Source of the DNA: Cyclobacteriaceae bacterium
GTDB lineage: Bacteria; Bacteroidota; Bacteroidia; Cytophagales; Cyclobacteriaceae
NCBI GenBank assembly: GCA_025808415.1
Contig: CP075525.1
Span: forward strand, 310,001-374,000
DNA: 64,000 nt
Direction: 5' to 3'
The stretch's first letter is position 1; the number at the start of each line of letters is the position of its first letter. Both the position numbers and the translations under genes were made by a program. This document shows, in pieces, positions 56,087-64,000 of the stretch. The notes below the pieces were generated by a model. That model saw only the letters and a list, made by a program, of their open reading frames with translations, ran no database searches and was not told the origin of the DNA.

Positions 56087-56611
56087 ATGTTCAGCTTCTT
56101 TAAATCATCGGATAGTAACGTAAAGGTGGTGGACAAGGTATGGATGACCCGTGCAGCCAGGTTACAGGCATGCCGCGCCATGTATGGGGCCAATCCGCAG
56201 TGCCTGTTTTTGGTGTGGTTTGAAGAAAGCGCGGTCGCATTGAAGGAGGTTGTGCCTGAAGATGCCGTTATTCTGGCTGGCGATGTTGAGATTCAACAGG
56301 TGCAAAACCGAATGGTAGTTTTTGCTGAGCATTATCCCCTTAGAAAAACGGAAGATGAACTTTACAAAAGGCTCAACCTTGCCGAAGTGAACGTACTTTC
56401 CGCGTTGGACGAGCCGCTATTCAATTTTTTCGGTGGCGAGCGTTTGCAGGAAATGATGAGACGCATGGGTATGGATGAGCATGAAATTATGGGGCACAGC
56501 ATGATCACATCATCCATTAAACGCGCCCAGCAGAAACTGGAGCAGCGTGTTGTCTCCGAGCAGAAGACCACCTCGCAACAGAAATGGTTTGAATTGAACT
56601 TTCCTGTCTGA
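56087..56611 (+). CDS. Unrecognised soluble protein
   Basis: No family is recognised. The ATG at 56087 (MFSFFKSSDSNVKV) is chosen over one at 56054 because a possible -7 box TACCTTGG lies at 56074-56081. The 174-residue protein has an N-terminal alpha/beta region (KVVDKVWMTRAARLQ, CLFLVWFEESAVALKE, AVILAGDVEIQQVQ) and a helical C-terminal half (RLQEMMRRMGMDEHEIMGHSMITSSIKRAQQKLEQRV). There is no signal peptide. The pattern could be a small Rossmann-like domain. The next gene is DUF2911 on the same strand. Confidence 0.68.
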   Translation: MFSFFKSSDSNVKVVDKVWMTRAARLQACRAMYGANPQCLFLVWFEESAVALKEVVPEDAVILAGDVEIQQVQNRMVVFAEHYPLRKTEDELYKRLNLAEVNVLSALDEPLFNFFGGERLQEMMRRMGMDEHEIMGHSMITSSIKRAQQKLEQRVVSEQKTTSQQKWFELNFPV

Positions 56612-56643
56612 AACCTTGTACCTTTGATGTAAACCTAACGACT

Positions 56644-57207
56644 ATGTTAAAAAAGATACTCCTCGGCATTGGCGTGCTGGTACTTATTGTGGCCGGCTAT
56701 GTTGGTTATATGATGTTCACCACCAAAAATCACAGTCCCGCTGCCGTAGCGGAATTTAAAGATGGTGAGTTCCTCATTCAGGTTAATTACTGTCAACCGT
56801 TCAAGAAAGGCAGGGTAATTTTTGGCGAAGCATCAGAAGGTGCGCTTGTTCCATACGGAATGAAATGGCGCACCGGAGCCAATGAAGCCACCGAAATAAG
56901 TTTTAGTAACGATGTGATGCTGGATGGCAGGTTATTGAAAGCTGGACGATATTCACTCTATACGATTCCCTACGACTCGACCTGGACGGTTGTGTTTAAC
57001 AGCAAGCTTGGGTACTGGGGTGCAAAACTTGGCGGAGACCCGTTTGAAGAAAGCATGGATGTAATGCGTGTACCCGCCTCGGTGCGCAATGACTTACCGG
57101 AGATTGAGCAATTCACTATCTCTTTGACGCCTGCTGAAGGTGGAGTTAACATGCATTTTTACTGGGCCACAACACGAGCCTCGTTGTCTATACAGCGGGT
57201 GCAGTAA
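56644..57207 (+). CDS. DUF2911 membrane-anchored protein
   Basis: The 187-residue protein has one N-terminal transmembrane anchor (about 5-25) and the DUF2911 domain, with INYCQPFKKGR-like (here VNYCQPFKKGRVIFG), YGMKWRTGANEATEISFSNDV, AGRYSLYTIPYDSTWTVVFN and WGAKLGGDPF. The family has unknown function. Its stop codon abuts that of the convergent thioesterase gene with no base between. Confidence 0.9.
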   Translation: MLKKILLGIGVLVLIVAGYVGYMMFTTKNHSPAAVAEFKDGEFLIQVNYCQPFKKGRVIFGEASEGALVPYGMKWRTGANEATEISFSNDVMLDGRLLKAGRYSLYTIPYDSTWTVVFNSKLGYWGAKLGGDPFEESMDVMRVPASVRNDLPEIEQFTISLTPAEGGVNMHFYWATTRASLSIQRVQ

Positions 57208-57630
57208 TTAACTGTTCTCGAATCGTTCAATCGCTTTTCGTTGCTCTTCCGGGATGGGAATGGTTTTTTCGTGGGCGTAGTCATAACACACCAGTACAGC
57301 ATTGCCTTGCGCAACAATTTCTTCGTCTCCTGATTTTTCGCGAATAATAGCCCAATCGAGGGTGAGGCTTTTGTTGCCAATACGGGAACAACGTGTGTAT
57401 ACAAAAATTGTATCGTGTAAAAACACGGGGGCTTTGTAATCAATTTCAATGCGTGCGAGAATGATGCCCACCTGCTGGCTCCACTTTTTATCGGTGCCCA
57501 CCACATCTTCAAAATATTTTACACGGGCAATTTCAATGTAGGTAAGGTAATTGGCGTTGTTTACGTGCCCCATTTTATCAATGTCCTTAAAGCGAAGTTG
57601 AATGGGGACTTTGTGTTTGAAGGGTTGCAT
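57208..57630 (-). CDS. Acyl-CoA thioesterase (YbgC/FadM-type hot-dog fold)
   Basis: The 140-residue protein starts MQPFKHKVPIQLRF and contains the 4HBT motif DIDKMGHVNNANYLTYIEIARVKYF with the catalytic aspartate (about residue 17). A longer reading from 57666 would add 12 non-family residues. The enzyme hydrolyses acyl-CoA thioesters; chain-length preference is unknown. It is followed by no gene on its strand and preceded by a small membrane-protein gene. Confidence 0.9.
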   Translation of the reverse strand: MQPFKHKVPIQLRFKDIDKMGHVNNANYLTYIEIARVKYFEDVVGTDKKWSQQVGIILARIEIDYKAPVFLHDTIFVYTRCSRIGNKSLTLDWAIIREKSGDEEIVAQGNAVLVCYDYAHEKTIPIPEEQRKAIERFENS

Positions 57631-57666
57631 GCGGTAAAGATAACCAACCAATTGAATAACCTTCAA

Positions 57667-58131
57667 TCAGGTGTTGTCTGTAACCTCAACCTGAACCGCT
57701 TCACTTAGTGGCTTGAGTACAGCCATCAGCTTTTCTTTATTTTTGATTTTTTGAAGATGAATTTTTTCTCCGTTGCTGAATTTCAAATAGGCATTGTATA
57801 CCATATTCTCGAATGTTGATGAGTGAGTAGTATGCGCTGTATACATTTGTTGACTCTCCATTGCCCTATTAATGAAAATCAATTCAATCTCAGTGTAGGA
57901 TTTAAATCTTCCGGTTTTGAAAAAGAAGAAAGAGGTATACTCGCGGTAGGTCTTAGTAGCCGGATTGATTTCGGTGCCTTCATGGGCCACCAAAGCAAAA
58001 AATCCGACTACCCCGATTACAACGGTTACCCAGGGATTTGTTTGCCAGGCACTTAATCCAAGAATCATGGCACAAGCAGCTAATAGTCGAAACGTCCAGG
58101 GAAGCAGCAAACCAAACCTGATATCAATCAT
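57667..58131 (-). CDS. Small membrane protein, unrecognised
   Basis: The 154-residue protein has two N-terminal hydrophobic segments (about 8-27 and 32-50), then a mixed region with EYTSFFFFKTGRFKSYTEIELIFIN and an alpha/beta C-terminal part. A bacterial PH-like domain with a two-helix anchor is possible. It lies 37 bases before the thioesterase start and 55 bases after the permease gene stop on the same strand. Confidence 0.62.
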   Translation of the reverse strand: MIDIRFGLLLPWTFRLLAACAMILGLSAWQTNPWVTVVIGVVGFFALVAHEGTEINPATKTYREYTSFFFFKTGRFKSYTEIELIFINRAMESQQMYTAHTTHSSTFENMVYNAYLKFSNGEKIHLQKIKNKEKLMAVLKPLSEAVQVEVTDNT

Positions 58132-58185
58132 AGCTTCAATGAATAGAAAGTGTGAAGCTAATGATTTTCTTAAATCCAGAAACCA

Positions 58186-60648
58186 CTACTCATCCCTCAA
58201 TACCTCCACCGGGTTGGTTAATGCGGCTTTTACTGAGTGATAGCTGGTGATAAGCACGGCTACGACCAACGTACTTAAGCCGGTTACAACAAAAATCCAG
58301 ATGGACGGGGTTATGCGATAAGCGAAGTCCTGTAACCACTGTTGCATGAGCCAATACGAGAATGGCGCACCAATTACGAATGCAACAAGTATTAGCCAGG
58401 TATACCCTTTCGAGATGAGTTTGAGAATATCCCACACGGATGCTCCGGACACTTTGCGTATCCCGATTTCCTTGGTGCGTTGTTCAAGCGCATATACAAT
58501 CATGCCCAATAAACCCAAGGCTGCAATCATGATGGCAAGTACAGCCATTACCGTGAGCACACTTCCAAACTGCTGCTGGGATTTGAATGATTCGGCAAAA
58601 GCTTTATCGACAAAGTAATAATCAAAAGGTGTATCACCAGAATGTTGTTTCCATACCTGTTCAAGTTCCGAAAAAGTTTTTTTCCAGGCCTCACCCGACT
58701 GTGGCTCTATGCGCAGCGCAAGGTATTGCCTTACTTCAGCATAAAGGTTGCGGGTGTTCACATGGAAAACAGCCATGGGTTCAATGGGAGTAGACAACGG
58801 CCAATAATTGAAGTCGGCCATTACACCCATAATCTCAAAGGAATTTTCCTCGTAGGTCAGCTTTTTACCAATCACCGATTCATCCACATTCCAACCTATT
58901 TTTTTGATGGTTGATTCATTCACGATTACCCGCCCAACGTCACCGGGATTATCAATCGAAAAATTCCGGCCGATTTTCAGTTGCACACCCAACGTGGGAA
59001 GGTAGCGTTCATCGGCTGTGGTGAAGTTCAGCGGAAACATGATTTCGCTGTTTTCTTCAACTCCGAAGGAATCTCCTCCCCAAATGCGGGGCGGAACAGA
59101 AGTACACAACGTAACGTTGCTCACACCCGGAACGCTCAATGCAGCATGTGTAATGCTTTCACCGCTTTTAAGCGTTTCTACATGCCGGAGTACTAGCAGG
59201 TTCTCGCGGTTAAACCCGATGTCTTTGTCGGCAACAAATTTCAATTGCTGAAATACAACGGCTGTACATATAATGAGGATGATGGAAACACTGAATTGAA
59301 AGACAACCAACGCGTTGCGAAATGTTTTCCCTTCGCGTCCTGTTTTTACTTTTCCCTTCATGGCTTCCACGGGGTGGAAAGTGCTTAAAAAAATGGCCGG
59401 GTAACTGCCTGACACGATGGCCATCAGCAATACAAGTCCTGCAGCAACAAGCATCAGATTACCATCCAATAGGTTTAATTGAAGTGACTTCTCTGTGATC
59501 AGGTTGAATCCCGGAAGAAACATTTGCACAAGGGCAATTCCAGCCACCAATGCTATAAAGCAAAATATACACGCTTCCAAGAAGTATCCGAGGCTTAACT
59601 CCTTTTTACCAAGTCCCAGAATTTTTCTGACTCCGGCTTCTTTGAGCCTGCGTGTAAACTGCGCGGTGGACAGGTTCATAAAATTGATGCAGGAAAGGAG
59701 TACAATAAAAACAGCAGCGCCAATGAAAGAGTAAATTACCGTACGGTTGCCAGAGTTACTCAACCTGTTGATCACTTCTTTATCGGGCAAGTGAATTTTT
59801 GTCATCGGCTGCAGAAACAATTCCCACTTTTTACCGGCAGCGATGTACTCATTCCATGTTGTATTGAACGCGTTCTTCAGCGTCTGTCCGGCATGCTTCT
59901 GTGGAATTTTTTCAAGTTTGGCACGCACCTGGTTAACATCGGCAGCAGGGCTAAGTTTAATGTATGTTTCCAACTGTGTCCACACCCAACTCCACGTTCT
60001 CAATACAGCCGGGAAGCTCTTCATGGAAATCAATACATCAAACCGGATGTATGAATTGTCGGGCGTATCTTCAGCAATACCCGTTACTTCGTATGTTTTT
60101 GGTTCGCCATCGGGCCCCTCAATACGCACCAGCTTTCCAATCGGGTCTTCATCGCCAAAATACTTTTTTGCGGTGGACACCGTCATCAACACGTTGTTGG
60201 CCTGCTCGAATACCGATTCTATATTCCCTTTGATCAAAGGAAAATTAAACACCCTGAAAAAATTGGAGTCGGCTGCCAGTACGCGGGTTTCTTCAAAGGT
60301 GATCACATCATTGTTGCCTGCCACGTAGGAGATAAAAAAATTACCGGTAGTGTGAATGCTGGTAATCAGATCGATTTCCGGCAACTCTTCCTTAAGGGCG
60401 TAGGCTACACCAGGGCCTGTTGAGGCAAATTGACTATTGTTATTCTCTCCCCAGATGAATGTTTGGTTTACCCTGTAAATGCGGTCAACGTCATGATGAA
60501 ACCGGTCATAGCTGAATTCATGATCAACATAAATGTAAATGAGAAGTGTTGCCGCTATGCTTACCGTTAAGCCCAGCAGGTTAATGGCAGAAAATAGTTT
60601 TTGGCGCTTCAGGTTACGGAAGAAAAGGAGGAGTGTGTATTTGAACAT
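58186..60648 (-). CDS. MacB/FtsX-type ABC transporter permease (820 aa)
   Basis: The protein has the duplicated form common in Bacteroidota: two MacB-PCD plus FtsX modules, each with an N-terminal transmembrane helix and a set of helices (about 20-40, 285-310, 340-430, 670-810). Features include SFRINLLGLTVSIAATLLIYIYVDHEFSYD-type starts (here INLLGLTVSIAATLLIYIYV) and the FtsX EIGIRKVSGAS segment near residue 737. The ATPase is not adjacent. The role is probably efflux or envelope stress. The C-terminal end lies near the membrane-protein gene at 58131. Confidence 0.9.
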   Translation of the reverse strand: MFKYTLLLFFRNLKRQKLFSAINLLGLTVSIAATLLIYIYVDHEFSYDRFHHDVDRIYRVNQTFIWGENNNSQFASTGPGVAYALKEELPEIDLITSIHTTGNFFISYVAGNNDVITFEETRVLAADSNFFRVFNFPLIKGNIESVFEQANNVLMTVSTAKKYFGDEDPIGKLVRIEGPDGEPKTYEVTGIAEDTPDNSYIRFDVLISMKSFPAVLRTWSWVWTQLETYIKLSPAADVNQVRAKLEKIPQKHAGQTLKNAFNTTWNEYIAAGKKWELFLQPMTKIHLPDKEVINRLSNSGNRTVIYSFIGAAVFIVLLSCINFMNLSTAQFTRRLKEAGVRKILGLGKKELSLGYFLEACIFCFIALVAGIALVQMFLPGFNLITEKSLQLNLLDGNLMLVAAGLVLLMAIVSGSYPAIFLSTFHPVEAMKGKVKTGREGKTFRNALVVFQFSVSIILIICTAVVFQQLKFVADKDIGFNRENLLVLRHVETLKSGESITHAALSVPGVSNVTLCTSVPPRIWGGDSFGVEENSEIMFPLNFTTADERYLPTLGVQLKIGRNFSIDNPGDVGRVIVNESTIKKIGWNVDESVIGKKLTYEENSFEIMGVMADFNYWPLSTPIEPMAVFHVNTRNLYAEVRQYLALRIEPQSGEAWKKTFSELEQVWKQHSGDTPFDYYFVDKAFAESFKSQQQFGSVLTVMAVLAIMIAALGLLGMIVYALEQRTKEIGIRKVSGASVWDILKLISKGYTWLILVAFVIGAPFSYWLMQQWLQDFAYRITPSIWIFVVTGLSTLVVAVLITSYHSVKAALTNPVEVLRDE

Positions 60649-60773
60649 GGTTCAGGCTTATGATTTCAGGATTGCTTTGCCAAAGCCATACCACCACGCT
60701 ATTCAGGCTGTTTTGAAAGAATTTGGTTTTGGAGACCGTTCACAAACGTGATGAGCTGTGCGGAATTGGGACG

Positions 60774-61937
60774 CTAATATTCAAAAGTTCCTTGCGCTGT
60801 TTTCAGCGTTACCTTTTTGGTATCCGAATGCTCCACCCGCCCAATTACCTTCGCTTCAACACCAAAGCTTTTGGAAATATCAACTACTTGCTGCGCAAAT
60901 TTTTCATCCAGGTACACTTCCATGCGGTGGCCCATGTTGAACACTTTGTACATTTCTTTCAGATCGGTGCCGCTCACCTCGTGAATAAGTTTAAACAATG
61001 GAGGTACATCAAACAGGTTATCCTTTATCACATGAAGGTTATCAATGAAGTGCAACACTTTGGTTTGGGCGCCTCCGCTGCAATGCACCAGTCCGTGAAT
61101 GTGCTGACGAAGTTTACTGAACACCTCAATCATTATAGGAGCATAGGTACGCGTAGGAGAGAGCACAAGTTTACCCACATTCAAGGGTGTGCCAGGTAAT
61201 TCATCGGTAACGTTATGCGTCCCGGTGTAAACCAAATCTGTCGGCACATCTTTATCGTATGACTCCGGATATTTCGTGGCGTATGCTTTCGCAAACACAT
61301 CGTGGCGGGCAGAGGTAAGTCCGTTGCTACCCATGCCGCTGTTGTATTCGTTTTCATAAGTGGCCTGACCAAACGAAGCCAACCCCACAATTACATCGCC
61401 AGCCTTAATGCGGCTGTTATCAATCACATCGCTGCGTTTCATGCGGGCGGTCACCGTGCTGTCGACAATGATGGTGCGCACCAAATCACCTACATCGGCT
61501 GTTTCGCCTCCGGTGCTGCGGATGGTTAAGCCATAACTACGTAACATCTCAAGCACCTCTTCTGTGCCGTTGATGACAGTTGAGATCACTTCACCAGGAA
61601 TAAGGTTTTTATTACGGCCAATGGTGGAGGATAGTAAAATGTTATCAGTGGCACCTACGCACAGCAAGTCATCCACGTTCATGATGATGGCATCTTGCGC
61701 AATGCCTTTCCATACAGACAGATCACCGGTTTCTTTCCAATAAATATATGCTAGGGATGATTTCGTGCCGGCCCCATCGGCATGCATCACGGTGCAGTAC
61801 TGCGGATCGCCACCGAGGTGATCTTCTACAATTTTGCAGAAGGCTTTCGGATACAAACCCTTATCCAGTTTGCTGATGGCCTGGTGTACATCTTCCTTAC
61901 TGGCGGAAACCCCGCGTTGGTTGTAGCGATCGGACAT
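60774..61937 (-). CDS. purM: Phosphoribosylformylglycinamidine cyclo-ligase (AIR synthetase)
   Basis: PurM closes the imidazole ring of AIR with ATP in purine synthesis. The 387-residue protein starts with YNQRGVSASKEDVHQAI and contains MNVDDLLCVGATDNILLSSTIGRN, TGGETADVGDLV and VGLASFGQATYENEYNSGMGSNGLTSARHD, all PurM/AIRS hallmarks. The catalytic and phosphate-binding parts are complete. It stands with the VF530 gene upstream. This is the longer PurM form seen in Bacteroidota. Confidence 0.9.
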   Translation of the reverse strand: MSDRYNQRGVSASKEDVHQAISKLDKGLYPKAFCKIVEDHLGGDPQYCTVMHADGAGTKSSLAYIYWKETGDLSVWKGIAQDAIIMNVDDLLCVGATDNILLSSTIGRNKNLIPGEVISTVINGTEEVLEMLRSYGLTIRSTGGETADVGDLVRTIIVDSTVTARMKRSDVIDNSRIKAGDVIVGLASFGQATYENEYNSGMGSNGLTSARHDVFAKAYATKYPESYDKDVPTDLVYTGTHNVTDELPGTPLNVGKLVLSPTRTYAPIMIEVFSKLRQHIHGLVHCSGGAQTKVLHFIDNLHVIKDNLFDVPPLFKLIHEVSGTDLKEMYKVFNMGHRMEVYLDEKFAQQVVDISKSFGVEAKVIGRVEHSDTKKVTLKTAQGTFEY

Positions 61938-61975
61938 ACCGCAAAGGTGTTAAAAAATTTTGGTGAACGTATGCT

Positions 61976-62206
61976 TTATTGATTTTCCCACAATGTATCG
62001 AGGTAAAGTTCTTCAACTTTCTTTCTTGCCCAAGGTGTTTTTCTAAAAAAGGAGAGACTGGATTTAATGCTGGGGTTGTTTAGAAAACAGTTGACAGGTA
62101 TACGCTCCCCTAATTCCTCCCATCCATAGTGATCTACTAAGAAAGTAAGGATAAACTCAAGTGTTTTGCCGTGCAGCGGATTGTTGGGTTGTTCTTCTTT
62201 CATCAT
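61976..62206 (-). CDS. VF530-family (DUF2132) small protein
   Basis: The 76-residue protein is nearly all VF530 domain: [56 protein letters not shown]530 was proposed to be a DNA-binding protein from its structure, but the role is unproven. The gene overlaps nothing and follows the unknown gene at 62210 by three bases on the same strand. Confidence 0.92.
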   Translation of the reverse strand: MMKEEQPNNPLHGKTLEFILTFLVDHYGWEELGERIPVNCFLNNPSIKSSLSFFRKTPWARKKVEELYLDTLWENQ

Positions 62207-62209
62207 TGT

Positions 62210-62686
62210 TTATATCCGGATTGCATGAAGAGTAACGGAATAGTCTGCACGAAAATCTTCGGGTAGTTTATCCAGTACACTGTTGATTTTTTTTAGTTGC
62301 TGATGATACAGATTAAACAATACAGTTCCGGGTGTGAGGGGAATATGCTCAGTCCTGATTTTCTCACAAAAATAAATGCGGAGTTCCAGTTCGGTTTGCG
62401 GTAAGCCAGAATACCGGATGTACTTATTGGTAACACGCAGAATTTTTCGAACCATCTTTTTAACAATGTATAAGTTCCGGTCAGACAGCTCATCGAACAG
62501 GGAATCTATTTCGCCTTTTATACTCCGGATGTATCCAGGCTCATCGCTGGCGTCAAATAAAAGATAGCCTAATAATTCTTTGTTTTCTTTTTTGTATTTG
62601 GCCAAACGAAGACAAAGGTTTTGTAAGGTAGCCTCATCCAGTGTTTGCAGTCCGTTTTTAATTTCACTTAAGGAGCCATGGTTCAT
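62210..62686 (-). CDS. Unrecognised helical protein
   Basis: The 158-residue product starts MNHGSLSEIKNGLQTLDEATLQ at 62686; the ATG overlaps the stop of the upstream methyltransferase gene (ATGA). A reading from 62734 is less likely. It is mostly helical with charged residues (KENKELLGYLLFDASDEPGY, DRNLYIVKKMVRKILRVTNKYIRY) and no signal peptide. No family is recognised. It is translated with the methyltransferase and followed by VF530. Confidence 0.7.
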   Translation of the reverse strand: MNHGSLSEIKNGLQTLDEATLQNLCLRLAKYKKENKELLGYLLFDASDEPGYIRSIKGEIDSLFDELSDRNLYIVKKMVRKILRVTNKYIRYSGLPQTELELRIYFCEKIRTEHIPLTPGTVLFNLYHQQLKKINSVLDKLPEDFRADYSVTLHAIRI

Positions 62687-63216
62687 ACTAACCTGAGTTT
62701 TTGGAAAACATCCCATACAACAATACCCAGGCAAACCGAAACATTCAAGGAGTGCTTGGTGCCTGATTGGGGTATTTCAATGGCAGTATTAGCCAGTTCA
62801 ATTACCGGTTCGCTCACGCCATTCACTTCATTTCCAAAAACCAGGCAAAGTTTTTCACCAGGGGCAACATTGAATTGGTGCAGGGGCTGGCTGGTAGTGG
62901 TTTGTTCAATTACAACGATGGTATACCCAAGCGATTTAAGTTTACTGACGGCTTCCTCAGGCTTTTCAAAATATTCCCAGTCAACCGATTCTGTGGCACC
63001 TAAAGCTGTTTTGTGAATCTCGCGGTGCGGAGGGGTGCCCGTAATTCCTGTCAGGTAAATTTTCTTAACCCGAAACGCATCGGCTGTGCGAAAAGCTGAG
63101 CCCACGTTGTGCAGGCTGCGCACATTGTCCAGCACAATACACACAGGAATTTTATCCGCTTCTTTAAACTGATCTACCGAAATGCGGCCAAGTTCTTCGA
63201 GTTTCAACTTCTTCAT
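62683..63216 (-). CDS. SpoU/TrmH-type RNA methyltransferase
   Basis: The 177-residue protein has a SPOUT fold: IPVCIVLDNVRSLHNVGSAFRTADAF (about 24-49), LGYTIVVIEQTTTSQPLHQF, LVFGNEVNGVSEPVIELA and the C-terminal HSLNVSVCLGIVVWDVF, which together are motifs 1-3 of the TrmH family. The target is tRNA or rRNA ribose, but cannot be named. A -7 box TACTTTTG precedes the ATG by four bases (63221-63228). Confidence 0.9.
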   Translation of the reverse strand: MKKLKLEELGRISVDQFKEADKIPVCIVLDNVRSLHNVGSAFRTADAFRVKKIYLTGITGTPPHREIHKTALGATESVDWEYFEKPEEAVSKLKSLGYTIVVIEQTTTSQPLHQFNVAPGEKLCLVFGNEVNGVSEPVIELANTAIEIPQSGTKHSLNVSVCLGIVVWDVFQKLRLV

Positions 63217-63220
63217 TCCC

Positions 63221-63228
63221 CAAAAGTA
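63221..63228 (-). promoter_or_regulatory. -7 box TACTTTTG four bases before the methyltransferase ATG
   Basis: On the minus strand TACTTTTG is followed by GGGA and the ATG at 63216, consistent with a leaderless transcript. No clear TTG is found upstream. Confidence 0.35.
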
Positions 63229-63239
63229 TGCAATTGGGT

Positions 63240-63854
63240 TTACTCCGGCTTGTCTATTTCATGGATTAAGGATTGAAGCTGGTTCAGGTATTTGTCGTAT
63301 GAAATCTTGTACATCCATTTGGCCAGGTAGTAGCAGAGCGGTGTGAGCACTGCGGCAGCGATAAACATGATTACGATGATCCGTGTATCGCGGATATCAT
63401 CTTCGAAATTCTGGTGTAGGGAAAGCCCCATCATATAACCGGCAATGGCACTGAACGGATAAATGAAAAGGCTGGCTTTCTCCTGAAAGCGGATTGATTT
63501 ATAAACAACGGAATGGATGTTTTGCAAGGCAGCTTTTAAAGAACCCTCAAAGGCTTTTTGCCACTGCAGCTTGAGGTTAAGATAGGTGATATAGTTGTAC
63601 CACGTAAAAAATACATAAGCGCCTATAACAATGCCGATAAACAGTTTTACCAGCCATGGATCAAACAGGAATATCAGCACCACGAACACGAGCAGGAAGA
63701 CAACGGCAAAGACCAGGGTTGTTTCCAGACTTTTCTTCAATTTGATTACCGGGTGCTTGGAGCGGCCTTTTTCCGGATGCTCAATGGCCTTCCATGTGGC
63801 AGGTTTCTCCAAATGCTCTTCTCCCAGTTTTTTCCACGCCTCACGCAAGTCCAT
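63240..63854 (-). CDS. Membrane protein downstream of ECF sigma factor
   Basis: The 204-residue protein has four hydrophobic segments in two pairs (about 47-65 and 68-86; about 130-148 and 160-178), with a soluble N-terminal stretch (LREAWKKLGEEHLEKPATWKAIEHPEKG). It follows the sigma-factor stop by two bases, so the two are co-expressed. Position suggests a partner of the sigma factor, such as an anti-sigma factor, but it lacks a recognisable zinc-binding anti-sigma motif. Family not recognised. Confidence 0.7.
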   Translation of the reverse strand: MDLREAWKKLGEEHLEKPATWKAIEHPEKGRSKHPVIKLKKSLETTLVFAVVFLLVFVVLIFLFDPWLVKLFIGIVIGAYVFFTWYNYITYLNLKLQWQKAFEGSLKAALQNIHSVVYKSIRFQEKASLFIYPFSAIAGYMMGLSLHQNFEDDIRDTRIIVIMFIAAAVLTPLCYYLAKWMYKISYDKYLNQLQSLIHEIDKPE

Positions 63855-63856
63855 AC

Positions 63857-64000
63857 TTAATTCAACTTTAATTTTTTTGTAAGGGTTTCTTTTATGCGGT
63901 GCAGTTTTACGGCCACATTATTTTTTGTTAACCCGGAGATTTCAGCAACCTCTTCATTTTCGTATCCATCCAGGTGCAGGGTGATAATCATTCTATCAAT
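63857..64000 (-). CDS. ECF sigma factor, C-terminal part (region 4)
   Basis: The frame is open to the right edge, so only the last 47 residues are seen. They are IITLHLDGYENEEVAEISG followed by TKNNVAVKLHRIKETLTKKL, the helix-turn-helix of sigma-70 region 4, as in RpoE-type sigma factors. The start lies beyond the window. Two bases separate it from the membrane protein gene. Confidence 0.85.
   Translation of the reverse strand: MDRMIITLHLDGYENEEVAEISGLTKNNVAVKLHRIKETLTKKLKLN

Noticed and set aside
1-64000. CRISPR array, tRNA or rRNA genes
   Set aside because: No regularly spaced repeats and no cloverleaf-like or rRNA segments were seen in the gaps read.

Overview
The window is ordinary-density chromosome from a member of the Bacteroidota, most likely the order Cytophagales. 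Several things point there: two proteins with C-terminal type IX secretion (T9SS) sorting domains, many small secreted lipoproteins, rare Shine-Dalgarno sequences, promoters with the Bacteroidota -7 box TAnnTTTG and an upstream TTG, a long infB and a short nusA, and many families typical of this phylum (DUF2911, UPF0316, DUF5684, LemA, large DUF5117-type metzincins). There are about 60 protein genes. I found no rRNA, tRNA, CRISPR array, transposase, phage or plasmid gene. Both ends cut genes: a TPM-domain protein on the left and an ECF sigma factor on the right.

Layout. 1-6.5 kb: TPM protein, glyA-tatC-rpiB, a polytopic membrane protein, rbfA and a LolC/E-type permease. 6.5-13.3 kb: SNF2 ATPase, LpxL-like acyltransferase, SDR-radA, UPF0316 protein. 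13.3-18.7 kb: a frameshifted T9SS protein downstream of a PLP deaminase, a PA0069-type radical SAM protein, lysA, an alpha/beta hydrolase. 18.7-23.6 kb: a tetrapyrrole-methylase-type methyltransferase, metK, hpf, xerC/D, rpsU, acyl-CoA dehydrogenase. 23.7-28 kb: nucleotide-sugar genes ugd-rfbB-rfbA and an M28 peptidase lipoprotein. 28-32.6 kb: the translation operon rimP-nusA-infB, with a terminator-like hairpin in its leader. 32.7-46 kb: mostly accessory envelope proteins, prfA, a tandem pair of unrecognised secreted paralogs, a glucose/sorbosone dehydrogenase with T9SS tail, a nitroreductase, an amidohydrolase and two palindromic intergenic elements. 46-64 kb: TPR protein, lipid kinase, DinB protein, M14 peptidase, tpx, Calx-beta lipoprotein, metzincin, DUF2911, thioesterase, MacB-like permease, purM, VF530 protein, SpoU methyltransferase and an ECF sigma operon.

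Common themes are translation and ribosome maintenance (rbfA, rimP, nusA, infB, prfA, rpsU, hpf, two RNA-type methyltransferases), envelope building (lipid acyltransferase, activated sugars, lipoproteins, T9SS cargo) and one-carbon/SAM metabolism (glyA, metK). Genes are tightly packed: eight convergent pairs have stop codons within 2 bases of each other or overlapping, without a visible terminator.

I see no clearly new defence or mobile system. The best leads are the attenuator-like leader of rimP-nusA-infB, a roughly 140-bp MITE-like palindromic element with direct repeats, -7 boxes only 3-4 bases before the start codon of several genes (leaderless mRNAs), the single-frameshift T9SS gene, and several unrecognised secreted families.
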